Shown here: positions 8,004-17,144 of the stretch, one piece after another | How positions within the stretch are numbered: position 1 is the stretch's first letter | Layout of the letters: every line of letters begins with the position of its first letter | DNA from: Sphingomonas phyllosphaerae | Lineage (GTDB): Bacteria; Pseudomonadota; Alphaproteobacteria; Sphingomonadales; Sphingomonadaceae | Length of the DNA stretch: 64,000 nt | Direction of reading: 5' to 3' | Assembly: GCF_029623345.1 (NCBI RefSeq) | Contig: NZ_JAPYKH010000003.1 | Coordinates: forward strand, 124,001-188,000 | The notes under the pieces: generated by a model | Seen by the model: only the letters and a program-made list of their open reading frames with translations | What the model was told of the DNA's origin: nothing | The model's database searches: none | Translations under genes and position numbers: made by a program

Positions 8004-8848
8004 GGGCGCCCGCTCCTGCCTATGCGGCAAACCTCAACGACGCGACGATCGAGACCGCGCGCGGTGCGATCGGCGCCGGGCTGCTCGATGCGGTGGAGAT
8101 CGCGGGCGAGGTGCAGCTGCATGTCACGCGCGAGGCGTTGGTGCCCGCGCTGACGGCGCTGCGCGATACGCCGGGGCTCGAATATCAGCAGCTGATGGAG
8201 ATCGCGGGCGTCGACTATCCGGATCGTGCGGAGCGGTTCGAGGTCGTCTATTGTCTGCTGTCGCTGACGCGCAATCACCGGCTCCACGTCCATGTCGGCG
8301 CGACCGAGGACACGCCGGTGCCGTCGGTGACCGAGCTGTGGCCGGTCGCCGGCTGGCTCGAGCGCGAGGTGTACGACATGTTCGGCGTGCTGTTCGCGGG
8401 CAACCGCGACCTGCGCCGCATCCTCACCGATTATGGCTTTCGTGGCCATCCGTTCCGCAAGGACTTCCCGCTGAGCGGCTTCGTCGAGATGCGCTATTCC
8501 GAAGAGCAGAAGCGCGTCGTGTACGAGCCGGTGAAGCTGGCGCAGGATTTCCGCACCTTCGACTTCATGAGCCCGTGGGAGGGCGCGGAATACGTGCTGC
8601 CCGGCGACGAGAAGGCGAAGCTGCCCGAGGCCAAGGGTGCGCCGACGCCCGCGACCGCGACCGAGATCCAGAAGGCCGGCACGAACGAGACGCCGAAGCA
8701 GGCGGCGCCCGCGTCGAGCGAGCCGTACGCCAAGAAGGACGCGACCAGCACCGCCGAGACCGGCGCGGGTCGCAATGAATCCGCCGGCGCGCCCAAGCCG
8801 GCCGCACCCGACGTCGTGCCGACGAAGGGCGGAGGGCAGAACCAATGA
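8000..8848 (+). CDS. nuoC: NADH-quinone oxidoreductase subunit C with long Ala/Pro/Lys-rich tail
   Basis: 282 residues from GTG 8000 (GTGA overlap with the nuoB stop). The core carries the family signature [22 protein letters not shown] followed by [21 protein letters not shown]. It forms part of the connecting module next to NuoD. From about residue 210 to the end there is a low-complexity tail rich in Ala, Pro, Thr, Lys and Glu. This makes the protein about 75 residues longer than the core needs; it is probably disordered. The stop overlaps nuoD by 4 nt. The gene is not fused to nuoD, unlike in enterobacteria. Confidence 0.94.
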   Translation: MRAPAPAYAANLNDATIETARGAIGAGLLDAVEIAGEVQLHVTREALVPALTALRDTPGLEYQQLMEIAGVDYPDRAERFEVVYCLLSLTRNHRLHVHVGATEDTPVPSVTELWPVAGWLEREVYDMFGVLFAGNRDLRRILTDYGFRGHPFRKDFPLSGFVEMRYSEEQKRVVYEPVKLAQDFRTFDFMSPWEGAEYVLPGDEKAKLPEAKGAPTPATATEIQKAGTNETPKQAAPASSEPYAKKDATSTAETGAGRNESAGAPKPAAPDVVPTKGGGQNQ

Positions 8849-10125
8849 CCGACATGCTCGTCGATAAGGATCAGGCGGTCGACCACGAGGTCGATCCCGC
8901 GCTGGAGAAGATCCTCCACGCCACCGACGCCTCGCACCCCACCGAGGGCGACGTTGCGATCCAGAATTACACGATCAACTTCGGGCCGCAGCATCCCGCG
9001 GCGCACGGCGTGCTCCGCCTCGTGATGGAGCTGGACGGCGAGATCATCGAGCGGATCGATCCGCACGTCGGGCTGCTGCATCGCGGCACCGAGAAGCTGA
9101 TCGAGTACAAGACCTACGCGCAGGCGATCCCGTATTTCGACCGGCTCGATTATTGCTCGCCCGCGTGCATGGAACATACGTTCGTGCTCGCGATCGAGAA
9201 ACTGCTCGACATCGAGGTGCCGATCCGCGCGCAATACCTGCGCGTCTTCTTCGCCGAGCTGACGCGCATCTCGAACCACATGCTCAACCTGGGCAGCCAC
9301 GTCATGGACGTCGGCGCGATGACGCCGAACCTGTGGTTGTTCGAGGTCCGCGAGGATTGCTACGGCTTCCTCGAGCGCGCCACCGGCGCGCGCATGCACC
9401 ACAATTATTTCCGCCCCGGCGGCGTCCACCAGGATGTGCCGCTCAAGCTGCTGACCGACATCGCCGACTGGCTCGACACGCGGCTGCCGCGCCTGTTCGA
9501 GGACGCGATCAGCCTCGTCGCGGACAATCGCATCTTCAAGCAGCGCAACGTCGACATCGCGACGGTGAGCCGCGAGGACGCGATCCGCTGGGGCTTCTCG
9601 GGGCCGATGATCCGCGCCGCGGGCATCCCCTGGGACCTGCGCAAGTCGCAGCCCTATGACGTCTATGATCGAATGGACTTCGACGTGCCCGTGGGCACGC
9701 GCGGCGACTGCTACGATCGCTTCATGGTGCGCGTCGAGGAGGTCCGCCAGTCGGCGCGGATCATGAAGCAGTGCCTGCGCGATATGCCGGAGGGGCCGAT
9801 CGCCTCGACCGACCGCAAGGTGGTGCCGCCCAAGCGCGCCGAGATGAAGCGCTCGATGGAAGCGCTGATTCATCACTTCAAGCTGTACACCGAGGGCTAT
9901 CATGTCCCGGCGGGCGAAGTGTATGTCGCGACGGAGAGCCCGAAGGGCGAGTTCGGCGTGTACCTGGTGAGCGACGGCTCGAACAAGCCGTATCGCTGCA
10001 AGATCCGCCCGACCGCCTTCTCGCACCTACAGGCGATGGACTTCATGAGCCGCGGCCACATGCTCGCGGACACCACTGCGATCCTTGGCGCGATGGATAT
10101 CGTGTTCGGCGAGTGCGATCGGTGA
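8845..10125 (+). CDS. nuoD: NADH-quinone oxidoreductase subunit D
   Basis: 426 residues from ATG 8845 (ATGA overlap with nuoC). Typical 49-kDa subunit motifs are [16 protein letters not shown], the [14 protein letters not shown] loop, [17 protein letters not shown] and the C-terminal DIVFGECDR. NuoD forms most of the quinone-binding cavity with NuoB. The N-terminus carries about 30 extra acidic residues before the core. It overlaps the small coiled-coil gene that follows by 4 nt (GTGA). Confidence 0.96.
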   Translation: MTDMLVDKDQAVDHEVDPALEKILHATDASHPTEGDVAIQNYTINFGPQHPAAHGVLRLVMELDGEIIERIDPHVGLLHRGTEKLIEYKTYAQAIPYFDRLDYCSPACMEHTFVLAIEKLLDIEVPIRAQYLRVFFAELTRISNHMLNLGSHVMDVGAMTPNLWLFEVREDCYGFLERATGARMHHNYFRPGGVHQDVPLKLLTDIADWLDTRLPRLFEDAISLVADNRIFKQRNVDIATVSREDAIRWGFSGPMIRAAGIPWDLRKSQPYDVYDRMDFDVPVGTRGDCYDRFMVRVEEVRQSARIMKQCLRDMPEGPIASTDRKVVPPKRAEMKRSMEALIHHFKLYTEGYHVPAGEVYVATESPKGEFGVYLVSDGSNKPYRCKIRPTAFSHLQAMDFMSRGHMLADTTAILGAMDIVFGECDR

Positions 10126-10352
10126 CGACCGCGGTCACCAACGAGTTGATCTACTCGGTGCTGCCGATGGTGCAGACCGATGTGTGGGAGCTGAAGTTCG
10201 ACGTCCGGGACCTCAAGGTGCGGATGACGATGGTCGAGGAGCATCTCGGCAGCTCTCTTATCGCGACGTCGGGCGTGAACAGTCGTCTCGATCGTCTCAA
10301 TGATCGTGTCGAGCGGATCGAGAACCGCCTCGACCTTACGGAACACCGCTGA
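10122..10352 (+). CDS. small coiled-coil protein inside the nuo operon, between nuoD and nuoE
   Basis: 76 residues from GTG 10122, overlapping the nuoD stop by 4 nt and the nuoE start by 1 nt, so it is locked into the operon by translational coupling. The C-terminal half ([19 protein letters not shown]) shows heptad-like spacing of hydrophobic residues and ends RLDLTEHR. It is a paralogue of the gene at 11023-11256: 19 of 46 C-terminal residues are identical in an ungapped hand alignment, including EHLG, NSR and RLDLT. No known complex I subunit matches. It may be an accessory or assembly protein, but this is inferred only from position. Confidence 0.72.
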   Translation: MTTAVTNELIYSVLPMVQTDVWELKFDVRDLKVRMTMVEEHLGSSLIATSGVNSRLDRLNDRVERIENRLDLTEHR

Positions 10353-11023
10353 TGGCCGACGCACATAGCATCCCCGACGAGGCCGAGACCCGCGCGCGCT
10401 GGGGCGCGTTCCAGTGGAACGACGACAGCCGCGCCAAACGCGACGCGATCCTCGGGCGCTATCCCAAAGGCCGCGAGCAATCGGCGTCGATCCCGCTGCT
10501 CGATCTGGCGCAGCGCCAGGTCGGCGCGGAGACGCAGACGCAGGGCTGGTTGCCCGTGCCGGTGATCGAGTTCGTCGCGCGCGAGATCGGCGTGCCGTAT
10601 ATGCGCGTGTACGAGGTCGCGACCTTCTACACGATGTTCAACCTCGCGCCGGTCGGTCGCTTCCATGTCCAGGTGTGCGGCACCACGCCGTGCATGCTGC
10701 GCGGCTCGGACGACGTGCTCGCAGCGTGCAAGAACAAGGGGCTGATCAAGGGCAAGACCACGCCCGACGGCCTGTTCACGCTCACCGAGGTGGAATGCAT
10801 GGGCAATTGCGCCTCGGCGCCGATGGTCCAGATCAACGACGACAATTTCGAGGATCTTGATTACGATCGCACCGTCGCGATCATCGAGGCGCTCGCCAAT
10901 GGTCAGACGCCCAAGCCCGGCACGCAGGAGCCCGGCCGGCACACCGTCGAACCCAAGGGCGGCCCGACCTCGCTGACTGCTATGGTCACCGAGAACCACG
11001 ATTATCGTGGGGAGTGGGCGTGA
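10352..11023 (+). CDS. nuoE: NADH-quinone oxidoreductase subunit E
   Basis: 223 residues from ATG 10352. It is the 24-kDa thioredoxin-like subunit carrying the N1a [2Fe-2S] cluster, with ligands Cys109 and Cys114 (CGTTPCMLRG) and Cys149 and Cys153 (ECMGNC). The upstream helical part contains VPYMRVYEVATFYTMFNL. A Pro/Gly-rich tail of about 40 residues follows the core. It works with NuoF and NuoG in the NADH-oxidising module. The start overlaps the preceding small gene (TGATG), and its stop overlaps the second small paralogue in the same way. Confidence 0.95.
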   Translation: MADAHSIPDEAETRARWGAFQWNDDSRAKRDAILGRYPKGREQSASIPLLDLAQRQVGAETQTQGWLPVPVIEFVAREIGVPYMRVYEVATFYTMFNLAPVGRFHVQVCGTTPCMLRGSDDVLAACKNKGLIKGKTTPDGLFTLTEVECMGNCASAPMVQINDDNFEDLDYDRTVAIIEALANGQTPKPGTQEPGRHTVEPKGGPTSLTAMVTENHDYRGEWA

Positions 11024-11256
11024 TGGCGGCCGAGGCGGATATCCTCAACTTCATCGGCGAGCAGTTCCGCCGACTGAACGCTCGCTTCGACAAGAAGGAC
11101 GTCGAGGATGTCGAGACCAAGATGCGACTGTCGTCGATCGACGAGCATCTCGGCGGCATCGTGATGTCGGTCGCCGGACTTAACTCGCGGGTCCACCGTG
11201 TCGAGGAGCGCCTCGGCCGGGTCGGACGCCGCCTCGATCTGACGGATGCACGCTGA
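11023..11256 (+). CDS. small coiled-coil protein inside the nuo operon, between nuoE and nuoF
   Basis: 77 residues from ATG 11023 (TGATG overlap with nuoE); the stop overlaps nuoF in the same TGATG arrangement. It starts [15 protein letters not shown] and continues with a predicted helical, charged region including [24 protein letters not shown]. It is clearly related to the gene between nuoD and nuoE, especially in the last 46 residues. Two copies bracketing nuoE suggest a duplication, or a pair acting as a heterodimer. The function is unknown; no catalytic or metal-binding residues are evident. Confidence 0.72.
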   Translation: MAAEADILNFIGEQFRRLNARFDKKDVEDVETKMRLSSIDEHLGGIVMSVAGLNSRVHRVEERLGRVGRRLDLTDAR

Positions 11257-12566
11257 TGCTCGCCGACAAGGACCGCATCTTCACCAACGTTTACGGCTAT
11301 CAGTCGTGGCGCCTCGACGCTGCGATGGCGCGCGGCGACTGGGACAACACAAAGGCGCTGCTCGAACTGGGGCAGGACAAGATCATCGACGTCGTCAAGG
11401 CGTCGGGGCTGCGCGGGCGTGGCGGGGCCGGGTTCCCGACCGGCACCAAATGGTCGTTCATGCCCAAGGAGCCCAAGCCCGACCGGCCGAACTTCCTGGT
11501 GATCAATGCCGACGAGTCCGAGCCGGGTTCGTGCAAGGATCGCGAGATCATCCGCCACGATCCGCACAAGCTGATCGAGGGAGCCTTGGTCGCTGGCTTC
11601 GCGATGCGCGCGCGCGCGGCGTACATCTACATCCGCGGCGAATATATCCGCGAGGCGGAGACGCTCTTCGCCGCTGTCGCCGAGGCGTATGACAAGGGCC
11701 TCGTCGGCAAGAACGCCTGCGGCTCGGGCTATGACTTCGACGTCTTCGTCCACCGCGGCGCGGGCGCCTATATCTGCGGCGAAGAGACCGCGATGCTCGA
11801 GAGCCTCGAGGGCAAGAAGGGTCAGCCGCGGCTCAAGCCGCCGTTCCCCGCGGGGGCGGGCCTGTACGGCTGCCCGACGACGGTGAACAACGTCGAGTCG
11901 ATCGCGGTGGCGCCAACGATCCTGCGCCGCGGCGCCGAATGGTTCTCCAGCTTCGGCGCGGAGAACAACCGCGGCACCAAGCTCTTCCAGATCTCGGGGC
12001 ACGTGAACACGCCCTGCGTGGTCGAGGAGGCGATGAGCATCCCGTTCCGCGAGCTGATCGAGAAGCATTGCGGTGGCATCCGCGGCGGCTGGGACAATCT
12101 GCTCGCGGTGATTCCCGGTGGCTCGTCGGTGCCGTTGGTGCCCGCCAGCCAGATCATCGACGCGCCGATGGACTTCGACGGCCTCAAGGCGGTCGGCTCG
12201 GGGCTCGGCACCGCGGCGGTGATCGTGATGGATAAGTCCACCGACGTCGTCCGCGCGATCAGCCGGCTGTCCTACTTCTACAAGCACGAGAGCTGCGGCC
12301 AATGCACGCCGTGCCGCGAGGGCACCGGCTGGATGTGGCGCGTGATGGAGCGGCTGCGCACCGGCGATGCCGACATCTCCGAGATCGACATGCTCCAGCA
12401 GGTCACCAAGCAGGTCGAGGGCCACTCGATCTGCGCGCTGGGCGATGCCGCGGCGTGGCCGATCCAGGGGCTGATCAAGCACTTCCGCCCCGAGCTGGAG
12501 CGCCGGATCAACGACCGCAACGGAAACGGGGGCGACCTGGCCCCGATGCAGGAAGCTGCCGAGTAA
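11256..12566 (+). CDS. nuoF: NADH-quinone oxidoreductase subunit F
   Basis: 436 residues from ATG 11256. The NADH/FMN-binding motif [13 protein letters not shown] lies near residues 53-65 and is followed by NADESEPGS and [12 protein letters not shown]. The N3 [4Fe-4S] ligands are CGQCTPC (near residue 348) and the distal Cys in HSICALGD. NuoF accepts hydride from NADH and passes electrons to the chain of clusters. Length and motifs are complete. Its stop overlaps nuoG by 1 nt (TAATG). Confidence 0.97.
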   Translation: MLADKDRIFTNVYGYQSWRLDAAMARGDWDNTKALLELGQDKIIDVVKASGLRGRGGAGFPTGTKWSFMPKEPKPDRPNFLVINADESEPGSCKDREIIRHDPHKLIEGALVAGFAMRARAAYIYIRGEYIREAETLFAAVAEAYDKGLVGKNACGSGYDFDVFVHRGAGAYICGEETAMLESLEGKKGQPRLKPPFPAGAGLYGCPTTVNNVESIAVAPTILRRGAEWFSSFGAENNRGTKLFQISGHVNTPCVVEEAMSIPFRELIEKHCGGIRGGWDNLLAVIPGGSSVPLVPASQIIDAPMDFDGLKAVGSGLGTAAVIVMDKSTDVVRAISRLSYFYKHESCGQCTPCREGTGWMWRVMERLRTGDADISEIDMLQQVTKQVEGHSICALGDAAAWPIQGLIKHFRPELERRINDRNGNGGDLAPMQEAAE

Positions 12567-14560
12567 TGCCAAAGGTCAAAGTCGACGGAGTCGAGATCGA
12601 GGTGCCGCAGGGTGCCACCGTGCTGCAGGCGTGTGAGCTCGCCGGCAAGGAGATCCCGCGCTTCTGCTACCACGAGCGGCTGTCGATCGCGGGCAATTGC
12701 CGGATGTGCCTCGTCGAGGTGAAGCCCGGGCCGCCCAAGCCGCAGGCCTCGTGCGCGCTGCCCGCCGCGGAGAACCAGGAGATCTTCACCACCACGCCAA
12801 TGGTGAAGCATGCCCGCGAGGGCATCATGGAATTTCTGCTGATCAACCACCCGCTCGACTGCCCGATCTGCGATCAGGGCGGCGAGTGCGACCTGCAGGA
12901 CCAGTCGGTCGCCTATGGCCGCGGCCACTCGCGCTACGCCGAGAACAAGCGCGCGGTGACCGAGAAGTACATGGGTCCGATCGTCAAGACGATCATGACC
13001 CGCTGCATCCAGTGCACGCGCTGCGTGCGCTTCGCCGAGGAGGTCGCCGGGGTCGAGGAGATCGGCGCGATCTACCGCGGCGAGAACATGCAGATTACCT
13101 CCTATCTCGAGGAGGCGGTGTCGAGCGAGCTGTCGGGCAATGTCGTCGACCTCTGCCCGGTCGGCGCGCTGACCAGCAAGCCCTACGCCTTCGAGGCGCG
13201 CCCGTGGGAGCTGCGCAAGACGCTGACGATCGACGTGATGGACGCGGTCGGCACCAATATCCGGCTCGACAGCCGCGGCCGCCAGGTGCTGCGTTGCGTC
13301 CCGCGCGTCAACGACGAGGTCAACGAGGAGTGGGCGACCGACAAGACGCGCCATGCCGTCGACGGGCTGGTGCGCAAGCGGCTCGACCGCCCCTATGTGC
13401 GGCGCGACGGCAAGCTCCACCCAGTGACCTGGGACGAGGCATTCGCGGCGATTGCTGCGGTGGACCACGGCGGCTCGGTCGCGGCGGTCGCGGGCGATCT
13501 GGTCGATTGCGAGACGATGTTCGCGGCCAAGGCGCTCCTCAAGGAGCTCGGCTCGTCGTTGCTCGAGGGGCGACAGACCGGCATGGACTATGACGCGTCC
13601 AGCCTCGCCGCGGTAAATTTCAACACCACGATCGCGGGGACCGAGGAGGCGGACGCGATCCTGCTGGTGGGCACCAACCTGCGCTGGGAAGCGCCGTTGG
13701 TGAACACGCGCATCCGCAAGGCGATCAAGAAGGGCGCCAAGGTCTTCGCCATCGGTCCTGAGACCGAGCTGACCTACAAGGTCGAGTGGCTCGGCGCCGA
13801 TCTGGCGGTGCTCGGCAGCCTGCCCGAGCGCGTCACCGAGGCGTTCGGCAAGGCGGCTAAGCCGATGGTGATCGTCGGCGGCGCTGCGCTCAAGGGCGCG
13901 CACGGCGCGGCGCTCGCGCTGGTCGAGACGCTGGGGCTCGTAAAGGACGGGTGGAACGGCTTCAACGTCGTCCACATGGCCGCGAGCCGGATGGGCGGGC
14001 TGATGCTCGGCTATGCGCAGAAGGCCGGGATCTCAGCGCTGTATGACGCTAAGCTCAGCTTCTTCCTCGGCGCGGACGAGTGCGACCACGCGCGCTTCAC
14101 CGGCTTCAAGGTCTATGTCGGCCACCACGGCGATCGCGGCGCGCATCACGCCGATGTGATCCTGCCGGCCGCGAGCTATGCCGAGAAGTCGGGCACCTAC
14201 GTCAACCTCGAGGGGCGCGTGCAGCGCGGCGAGCGCGCGGTGTTCCCGCCGGGCGACGCGCGCGAGGACTGGACGATCTTCCGCGCGCTCAGCGAAAAGC
14301 TCGGCTGCACTTTGGCGTTCGACACGATCGACGAGCTGCGCGCGGCGATGGCGCTCGACTGCCCCGAGCTGGCGACGCTGGGTCTCAAGACCTTCGCGTG
14401 GAACCCGCCGGCGCTCGGCGGCACCGCCGAGGGCGTGCTCGACGGCTATCCGATCAAGGACTTCTACCTCACCAACGCGATCTGCCGCGCGTCGCCGACG
14501 ATGCAGCGCTGCTCGGCCGAACTGGTCCATGGTGAGAGTTTCGCGGAGGCGGCGGAGTGA
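12566..14560 (+). CDS. nuoG: NADH-quinone oxidoreductase subunit G
   Basis: 664 residues from ATG 12566, overlapping nuoF by 1 nt; the frame is open further upstream inside nuoF but that is not coding for NuoG. The N-terminal ferredoxin domain has Cys34, Cys45, Cys48 and Cys63. Next come the [18 protein letters not shown] segment and the [16 protein letters not shown] segment for the 4Fe-4S clusters. A degenerate molybdopterin-oxidoreductase domain without cofactor follows (residues about 220-660). It is the largest peripheral-arm subunit. It overlaps nuoH by 4 nt. Confidence 0.96.
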   Translation: MPKVKVDGVEIEVPQGATVLQACELAGKEIPRFCYHERLSIAGNCRMCLVEVKPGPPKPQASCALPAAENQEIFTTTPMVKHAREGIMEFLLINHPLDCPICDQGGECDLQDQSVAYGRGHSRYAENKRAVTEKYMGPIVKTIMTRCIQCTRCVRFAEEVAGVEEIGAIYRGENMQITSYLEEAVSSELSGNVVDLCPVGALTSKPYAFEARPWELRKTLTIDVMDAVGTNIRLDSRGRQVLRCVPRVNDEVNEEWATDKTRHAVDGLVRKRLDRPYVRRDGKLHPVTWDEAFAAIAAVDHGGSVAAVAGDLVDCETMFAAKALLKELGSSLLEGRQTGMDYDASSLAAVNFNTTIAGTEEADAILLVGTNLRWEAPLVNTRIRKAIKKGAKVFAIGPETELTYKVEWLGADLAVLGSLPERVTEAFGKAAKPMVIVGGAALKGAHGAALALVETLGLVKDGWNGFNVVHMAASRMGGLMLGYAQKAGISALYDAKLSFFLGADECDHARFTGFKVYVGHHGDRGAHHADVILPAASYAEKSGTYVNLEGRVQRGERAVFPPGDAREDWTIFRALSEKLGCTLAFDTIDELRAAMALDCPELATLGLKTFAWNPPALGGTAEGVLDGYPIKDFYLTNAICRASPTMQRCSAELVHGESFAEAAE

Positions 14561-15603
14561 CCAGCTTCTTCAACATTTCGCTGGGCCTGCCTTATGGCTG
14601 GGCCTGGTTCCTGGCGACGATCGTCGGTATCCTCGCGATCGCGCTGCCGCTGATGCTGTCTGTGGCGATGATCATCTACGCCGACCGCAAGATCTGGGCG
14701 GCGATGGCGCTGCGCCGCGGCCCCAACGTGGTCGGCCCATTCGGTCTGCTCCAGTCGTTCGCGGACGGGCTCAAGGTATTCCTGCAGGAGACGATCGTCC
14801 CCTCGGCGGCGAACCGCGGGCTGTTCCTGCTCGCGCCGATTATCACCTTCACGGTGGCGCTGATCGTCTGGGCGGTGGTCCCGTTCCAGCCGAGCGTGGT
14901 GCTCGCCGACATCAACGTCGGGCTGCTCTACGTGCTCGCGGCCTCGTCGCTCGGCGTGTACGGCATCATCCTCGCCGGCTGGTCGTCCAACTCGAAATAC
15001 CCGTTCTTCTCGGCGATCCGCGCCGCGGCGCAGATGGTGAGCTACGAGGTCGCGATCGGCTTCGTGCTGATCTCGGTCGTGATGTGGGCGGGAACGTTCA
15101 ACCTGACCGGCATCGTCGAGGCGCAGCGCGGACTGTACGGTTTCATCAACGGCTTCGGGTTCAATCCCTTGCTGTTCCCGATGAGCGTCGTGTTCCTGAT
15201 CTCGTCGCTGGCGGAGACGCAGCGCGCGCCGTTTGACCTCACCGAGGCGGAGAGCGAGCTCGTCGCCGGCTACCAGACCGAGTACAGCTCGATGGCGTTC
15301 GCGCTCTACTGGCTCGGCGAGTACGCCAACGTGCTGCTGATGTGCACGCTGAACGCGACGTTGTTCTGGGGCGGGTATTTGCCGCCGTTCGACTGGGCGC
15401 CGCTGTACGCGGTGCCGGGGATCATCTGGCTGTTCATCAAGATCCTCACGTTCTTCTTCGTGTTCTCGTGGATCAAGGCGACGGTGCCGCGCTACCGCTA
15501 CGACCAGCTGATGCGGCTGGGGTGGAAGGTGTTCCTGCCGCTGTCGCTGTTCTGGGTGTTCCTGGTGTCGGGCGTGCTGATGTTCATGCGCGTGGGAGTT
15601 TGA
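14557..15603 (+). CDS. nuoH: NADH-quinone oxidoreductase subunit H
   Basis: 348 residues from GTG 14557 (GTGA overlap with nuoG). It is a multi-helix membrane subunit with the family signatures [23 protein letters not shown] and the acidic loop [25 protein letters not shown]. These line the quinone channel and connect it to the proton-pumping arm. The hydrophobic profile gives eight or nine helices. nuoI starts 2 nt after its stop. Confidence 0.96.
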   Translation: MTSFFNISLGLPYGWAWFLATIVGILAIALPLMLSVAMIIYADRKIWAAMALRRGPNVVGPFGLLQSFADGLKVFLQETIVPSAANRGLFLLAPIITFTVALIVWAVVPFQPSVVLADINVGLLYVLAASSLGVYGIILAGWSSNSKYPFFSAIRAAAQMVSYEVAIGFVLISVVMWAGTFNLTGIVEAQRGLYGFINGFGFNPLLFPMSVVFLISSLAETQRAPFDLTEAESELVAGYQTEYSSMAFALYWLGEYANVLLMCTLNATLFWGGYLPPFDWAPLYAVPGIIWLFIKILTFFFVFSWIKATVPRYRYDQLMRLGWKVFLPLSLFWVFLVSGVLMFMRVGV

Positions 15604-15605
15604 AG

Positions 15606-16091
15606 ATGGGTATCGCGCAGACGATCAAGGCGTTCACGCTCTACGAGTTCGTGAAGGCGCACGCGCTGACGCTGAAGTATTTCTTCAAGCCGAAGGCGAC
15701 GATCAACTATCCGTTCGAGAAGAACCCGATCAGCCCGCGCTTCCGCGGCGAGCACGCGCTGCGCCGCTATCCCAACGGAGAGGAGCGCTGCATCGCGTGC
15801 AAGCTGTGCGAGGCGGTGTGCCCGGCGCAGGCGATCACGATCGAGGCCGAGCCGCGCGACGACGGTAGCCGCCGCACCACGCGCTACGACATCGACATGA
15901 CCAAGTGCATCTACTGCGGCCTGTGTCAGGAGGCGTGCCCGGTCGACGCGGTGGTCGAGGGACCGAACTTCGAGTTCGCCACCGAGACGCGCGAGGAGCT
16001 GATCTACGACAAGGCCAAGCTGCTCGACAACGGCGACCGCTGGGAGCGCGCGATCGCGGCCAACCTTGCCGCCGACGCGCCGTACCGGTAG
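15606..16091 (+). CDS. nuoI: NADH-quinone oxidoreductase subunit I
   Basis: 161 residues from ATG 15606. Two ferredoxin-type motifs, [12 protein letters not shown] (Cys62, 65, 68, 72) and [12 protein letters not shown] (Cys101, 104, 107, 111), hold the N6a and N6b clusters that relay electrons toward N2. The N-terminal part contains the amphipathic [15 protein letters not shown] segment usual for the 23-kDa subunit. The gene is followed by the only sizeable gap in the nuo cluster (111 bp), which holds a hairpin and a doubtful 33-codon frame. Confidence 0.96.
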   Translation: MGIAQTIKAFTLYEFVKAHALTLKYFFKPKATINYPFEKNPISPRFRGEHALRRYPNGEERCIACKLCEAVCPAQAITIEAEPRDDGSRRTTRYDIDMTKCIYCGLCQEACPVDAVVEGPNFEFATETREELIYDKAKLLDNGDRWERAIAANLAADAPYR

Positions 16092-16099
16092 GCGCTCGC

Positions 16100-16201
16100 G
16101 TGAATTCAGGGGTCGACATGATTCTGACGGACATCACCGCGGCCACGGCCGCGGTTTTCTCGACCGCGCGCCGCCGCGGTGCCGAATTGGGGGCAGCGTG
16201 A
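16100..16201 (+). CDS. possible 33-residue peptide between nuoI and nuoJ
   Basis: A frame starting at GTG 16100 (or ATG 16118) and ending TGA 16199-16201, 1 nt before nuoJ. The peptide would read VDMILTDITAATAAVFSTARRR and onward, with no recognisable domain. No strong Shine-Dalgarno precedes it, and the hairpin at 16136-16155 lies inside it. Its only support is the tight junction with nuoJ. It may instead be a leader region or simply non-coding. Confidence 0.2.
   Translation: MNSGVDMILTDITAATAAVFSTARRRGAELGAA
16136..16158 (+). terminator. terminator-like hairpin with T-tract inside the nuo operon
   Basis: ACCGCGGCC (16136-16144) and GGCCGCGGT (16147-16155) are perfect reverse complements, and the sequence continues TTTCT. 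In RNA the inner bases would open to form a loop, leaving a 7-8 bp GC stem followed by U residues. This is unusual in the middle of a complex I operon and could act as an attenuator or a processing/stability element. Confidence 0.45.
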
Positions 16202-16202
16202 G

Positions 16203-16814
16203 ATGATCCAGGCCATCGCCTTCTATCTCTTCGCGCTCGTCGTGCTGGTCTCGGGCGCGATGACGATCTCGTCGCGGAACCCGGTCCACTCGGTGCTGTG
16301 GCTGATCCTCGCCTTCTTCAACGCCGCCGGGCTGATGGTGCTCGTCGGCGCCGAGTTCATCGCGATGCTGCTGGTGATCGTCTATGTCGGCGCGGTCGCG
16401 GTGCTGTTCCTGTTCGTCGTCATGATGCTCGACATCGATTTCGCCGAGCTGCGCGCGGGCTTCGTGCGCTATTTCGGCATCGGCCTGGTGCTGGCGGTGG
16501 CGCTGGTCGCGGAGATCCTGATCGGGGTCGGCGCGTGGAGCGCCGGCGGGATCGACCTAGCGCGGCGCGCGGCGCCGACCGTCGCGGCCAAGTCGAACAT
16601 CGTCCAGATCGGCGAGCTGCTGTACACGCGCTACCTCTTCATCTTCGAGGGCGCGGGGCTGGTGCTGCTGGTGGCGATGATCGGCGCGATCGTACTGACC
16701 CACCGCGAGCGCTCGGGTTCGCGCTACCAGAATATCGCGCGGCAGAACGCGCGGCGTCCGCAGGATGCGACGCGCAACATGCGGCCCGAGATCGGCCAGG
16801 GGGTACAGCTGTGA
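16203..16814 (+). CDS. nuoJ: NADH-quinone oxidoreductase subunit J
   Basis: 203 residues from ATG 16203. Five hydrophobic helices are visible. The third is the conserved [19 protein letters not shown] segment, which contains the pi-bulge region typical of ND6/NuoJ. The C-terminal tail is charged ([18 protein letters not shown]). It links the quinone-site subunits with the antiporter-like subunits. It overlaps nuoK by 4 nt. Confidence 0.94.
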   Translation: MIQAIAFYLFALVVLVSGAMTISSRNPVHSVLWLILAFFNAAGLMVLVGAEFIAMLLVIVYVGAVAVLFLFVVMMLDIDFAELRAGFVRYFGIGLVLAVALVAEILIGVGAWSAGGIDLARRAAPTVAAKSNIVQIGELLYTRYLFIFEGAGLVLLVAMIGAIVLTHRERSGSRYQNIARQNARRPQDATRNMRPEIGQGVQL

Positions 16815-17137
16815 GCGGAGCCATGTCGGGCGGGGTCGGCCTGGTCCATTACCTCGTGGTGGCGGCGCTGCTGTTCACCATGGGGGTGCTGGGCATCTTC
16901 CTGAACCGCAAGAACATCATCGTCATCCTCATGGCGATCGAGCTGATCCTGCTGGCGGTGAACATCAATCTCGTCGCTTTCTCGGCGGCGCTCAACGACT
17001 TGGTCGGCCAGGTGTTCGCGATGTTCGTGCTGACGGTCGCGGCCGGGGAGGCCGCGATCGGTCTCGCCATCCTCGTGATCTTCTTTCGCGGCCGCGGCTC
17101 GATCTCGGTCGACGATCCCAGCCGGATGAAGGGGTAA
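16811..17137 (+). CDS. nuoK: NADH-quinone oxidoreductase subunit K
   Basis: 108 residues if started at GTG 16811, which overlaps the nuoJ stop (GTGA) and has AGGGGG 7 nt upstream; ATG 16823 is a weaker alternative giving 104 residues. Three transmembrane helices carry the conserved glutamates ([17 protein letters not shown] and [15 protein letters not shown]) of the proton path shared with NuoJ. The tail ends [10 protein letters not shown]. nuoL follows after 7 nt. Confidence 0.94.
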   Translation: MSGAMSGGVGLVHYLVVAALLFTMGVLGIFLNRKNIIVILMAIELILLAVNINLVAFSAALNDLVGQVFAMFVLTVAAGEAAIGLAILVIFFRGRGSISVDDPSRMKG

Positions 17138-17144
17138 TCCGCCC

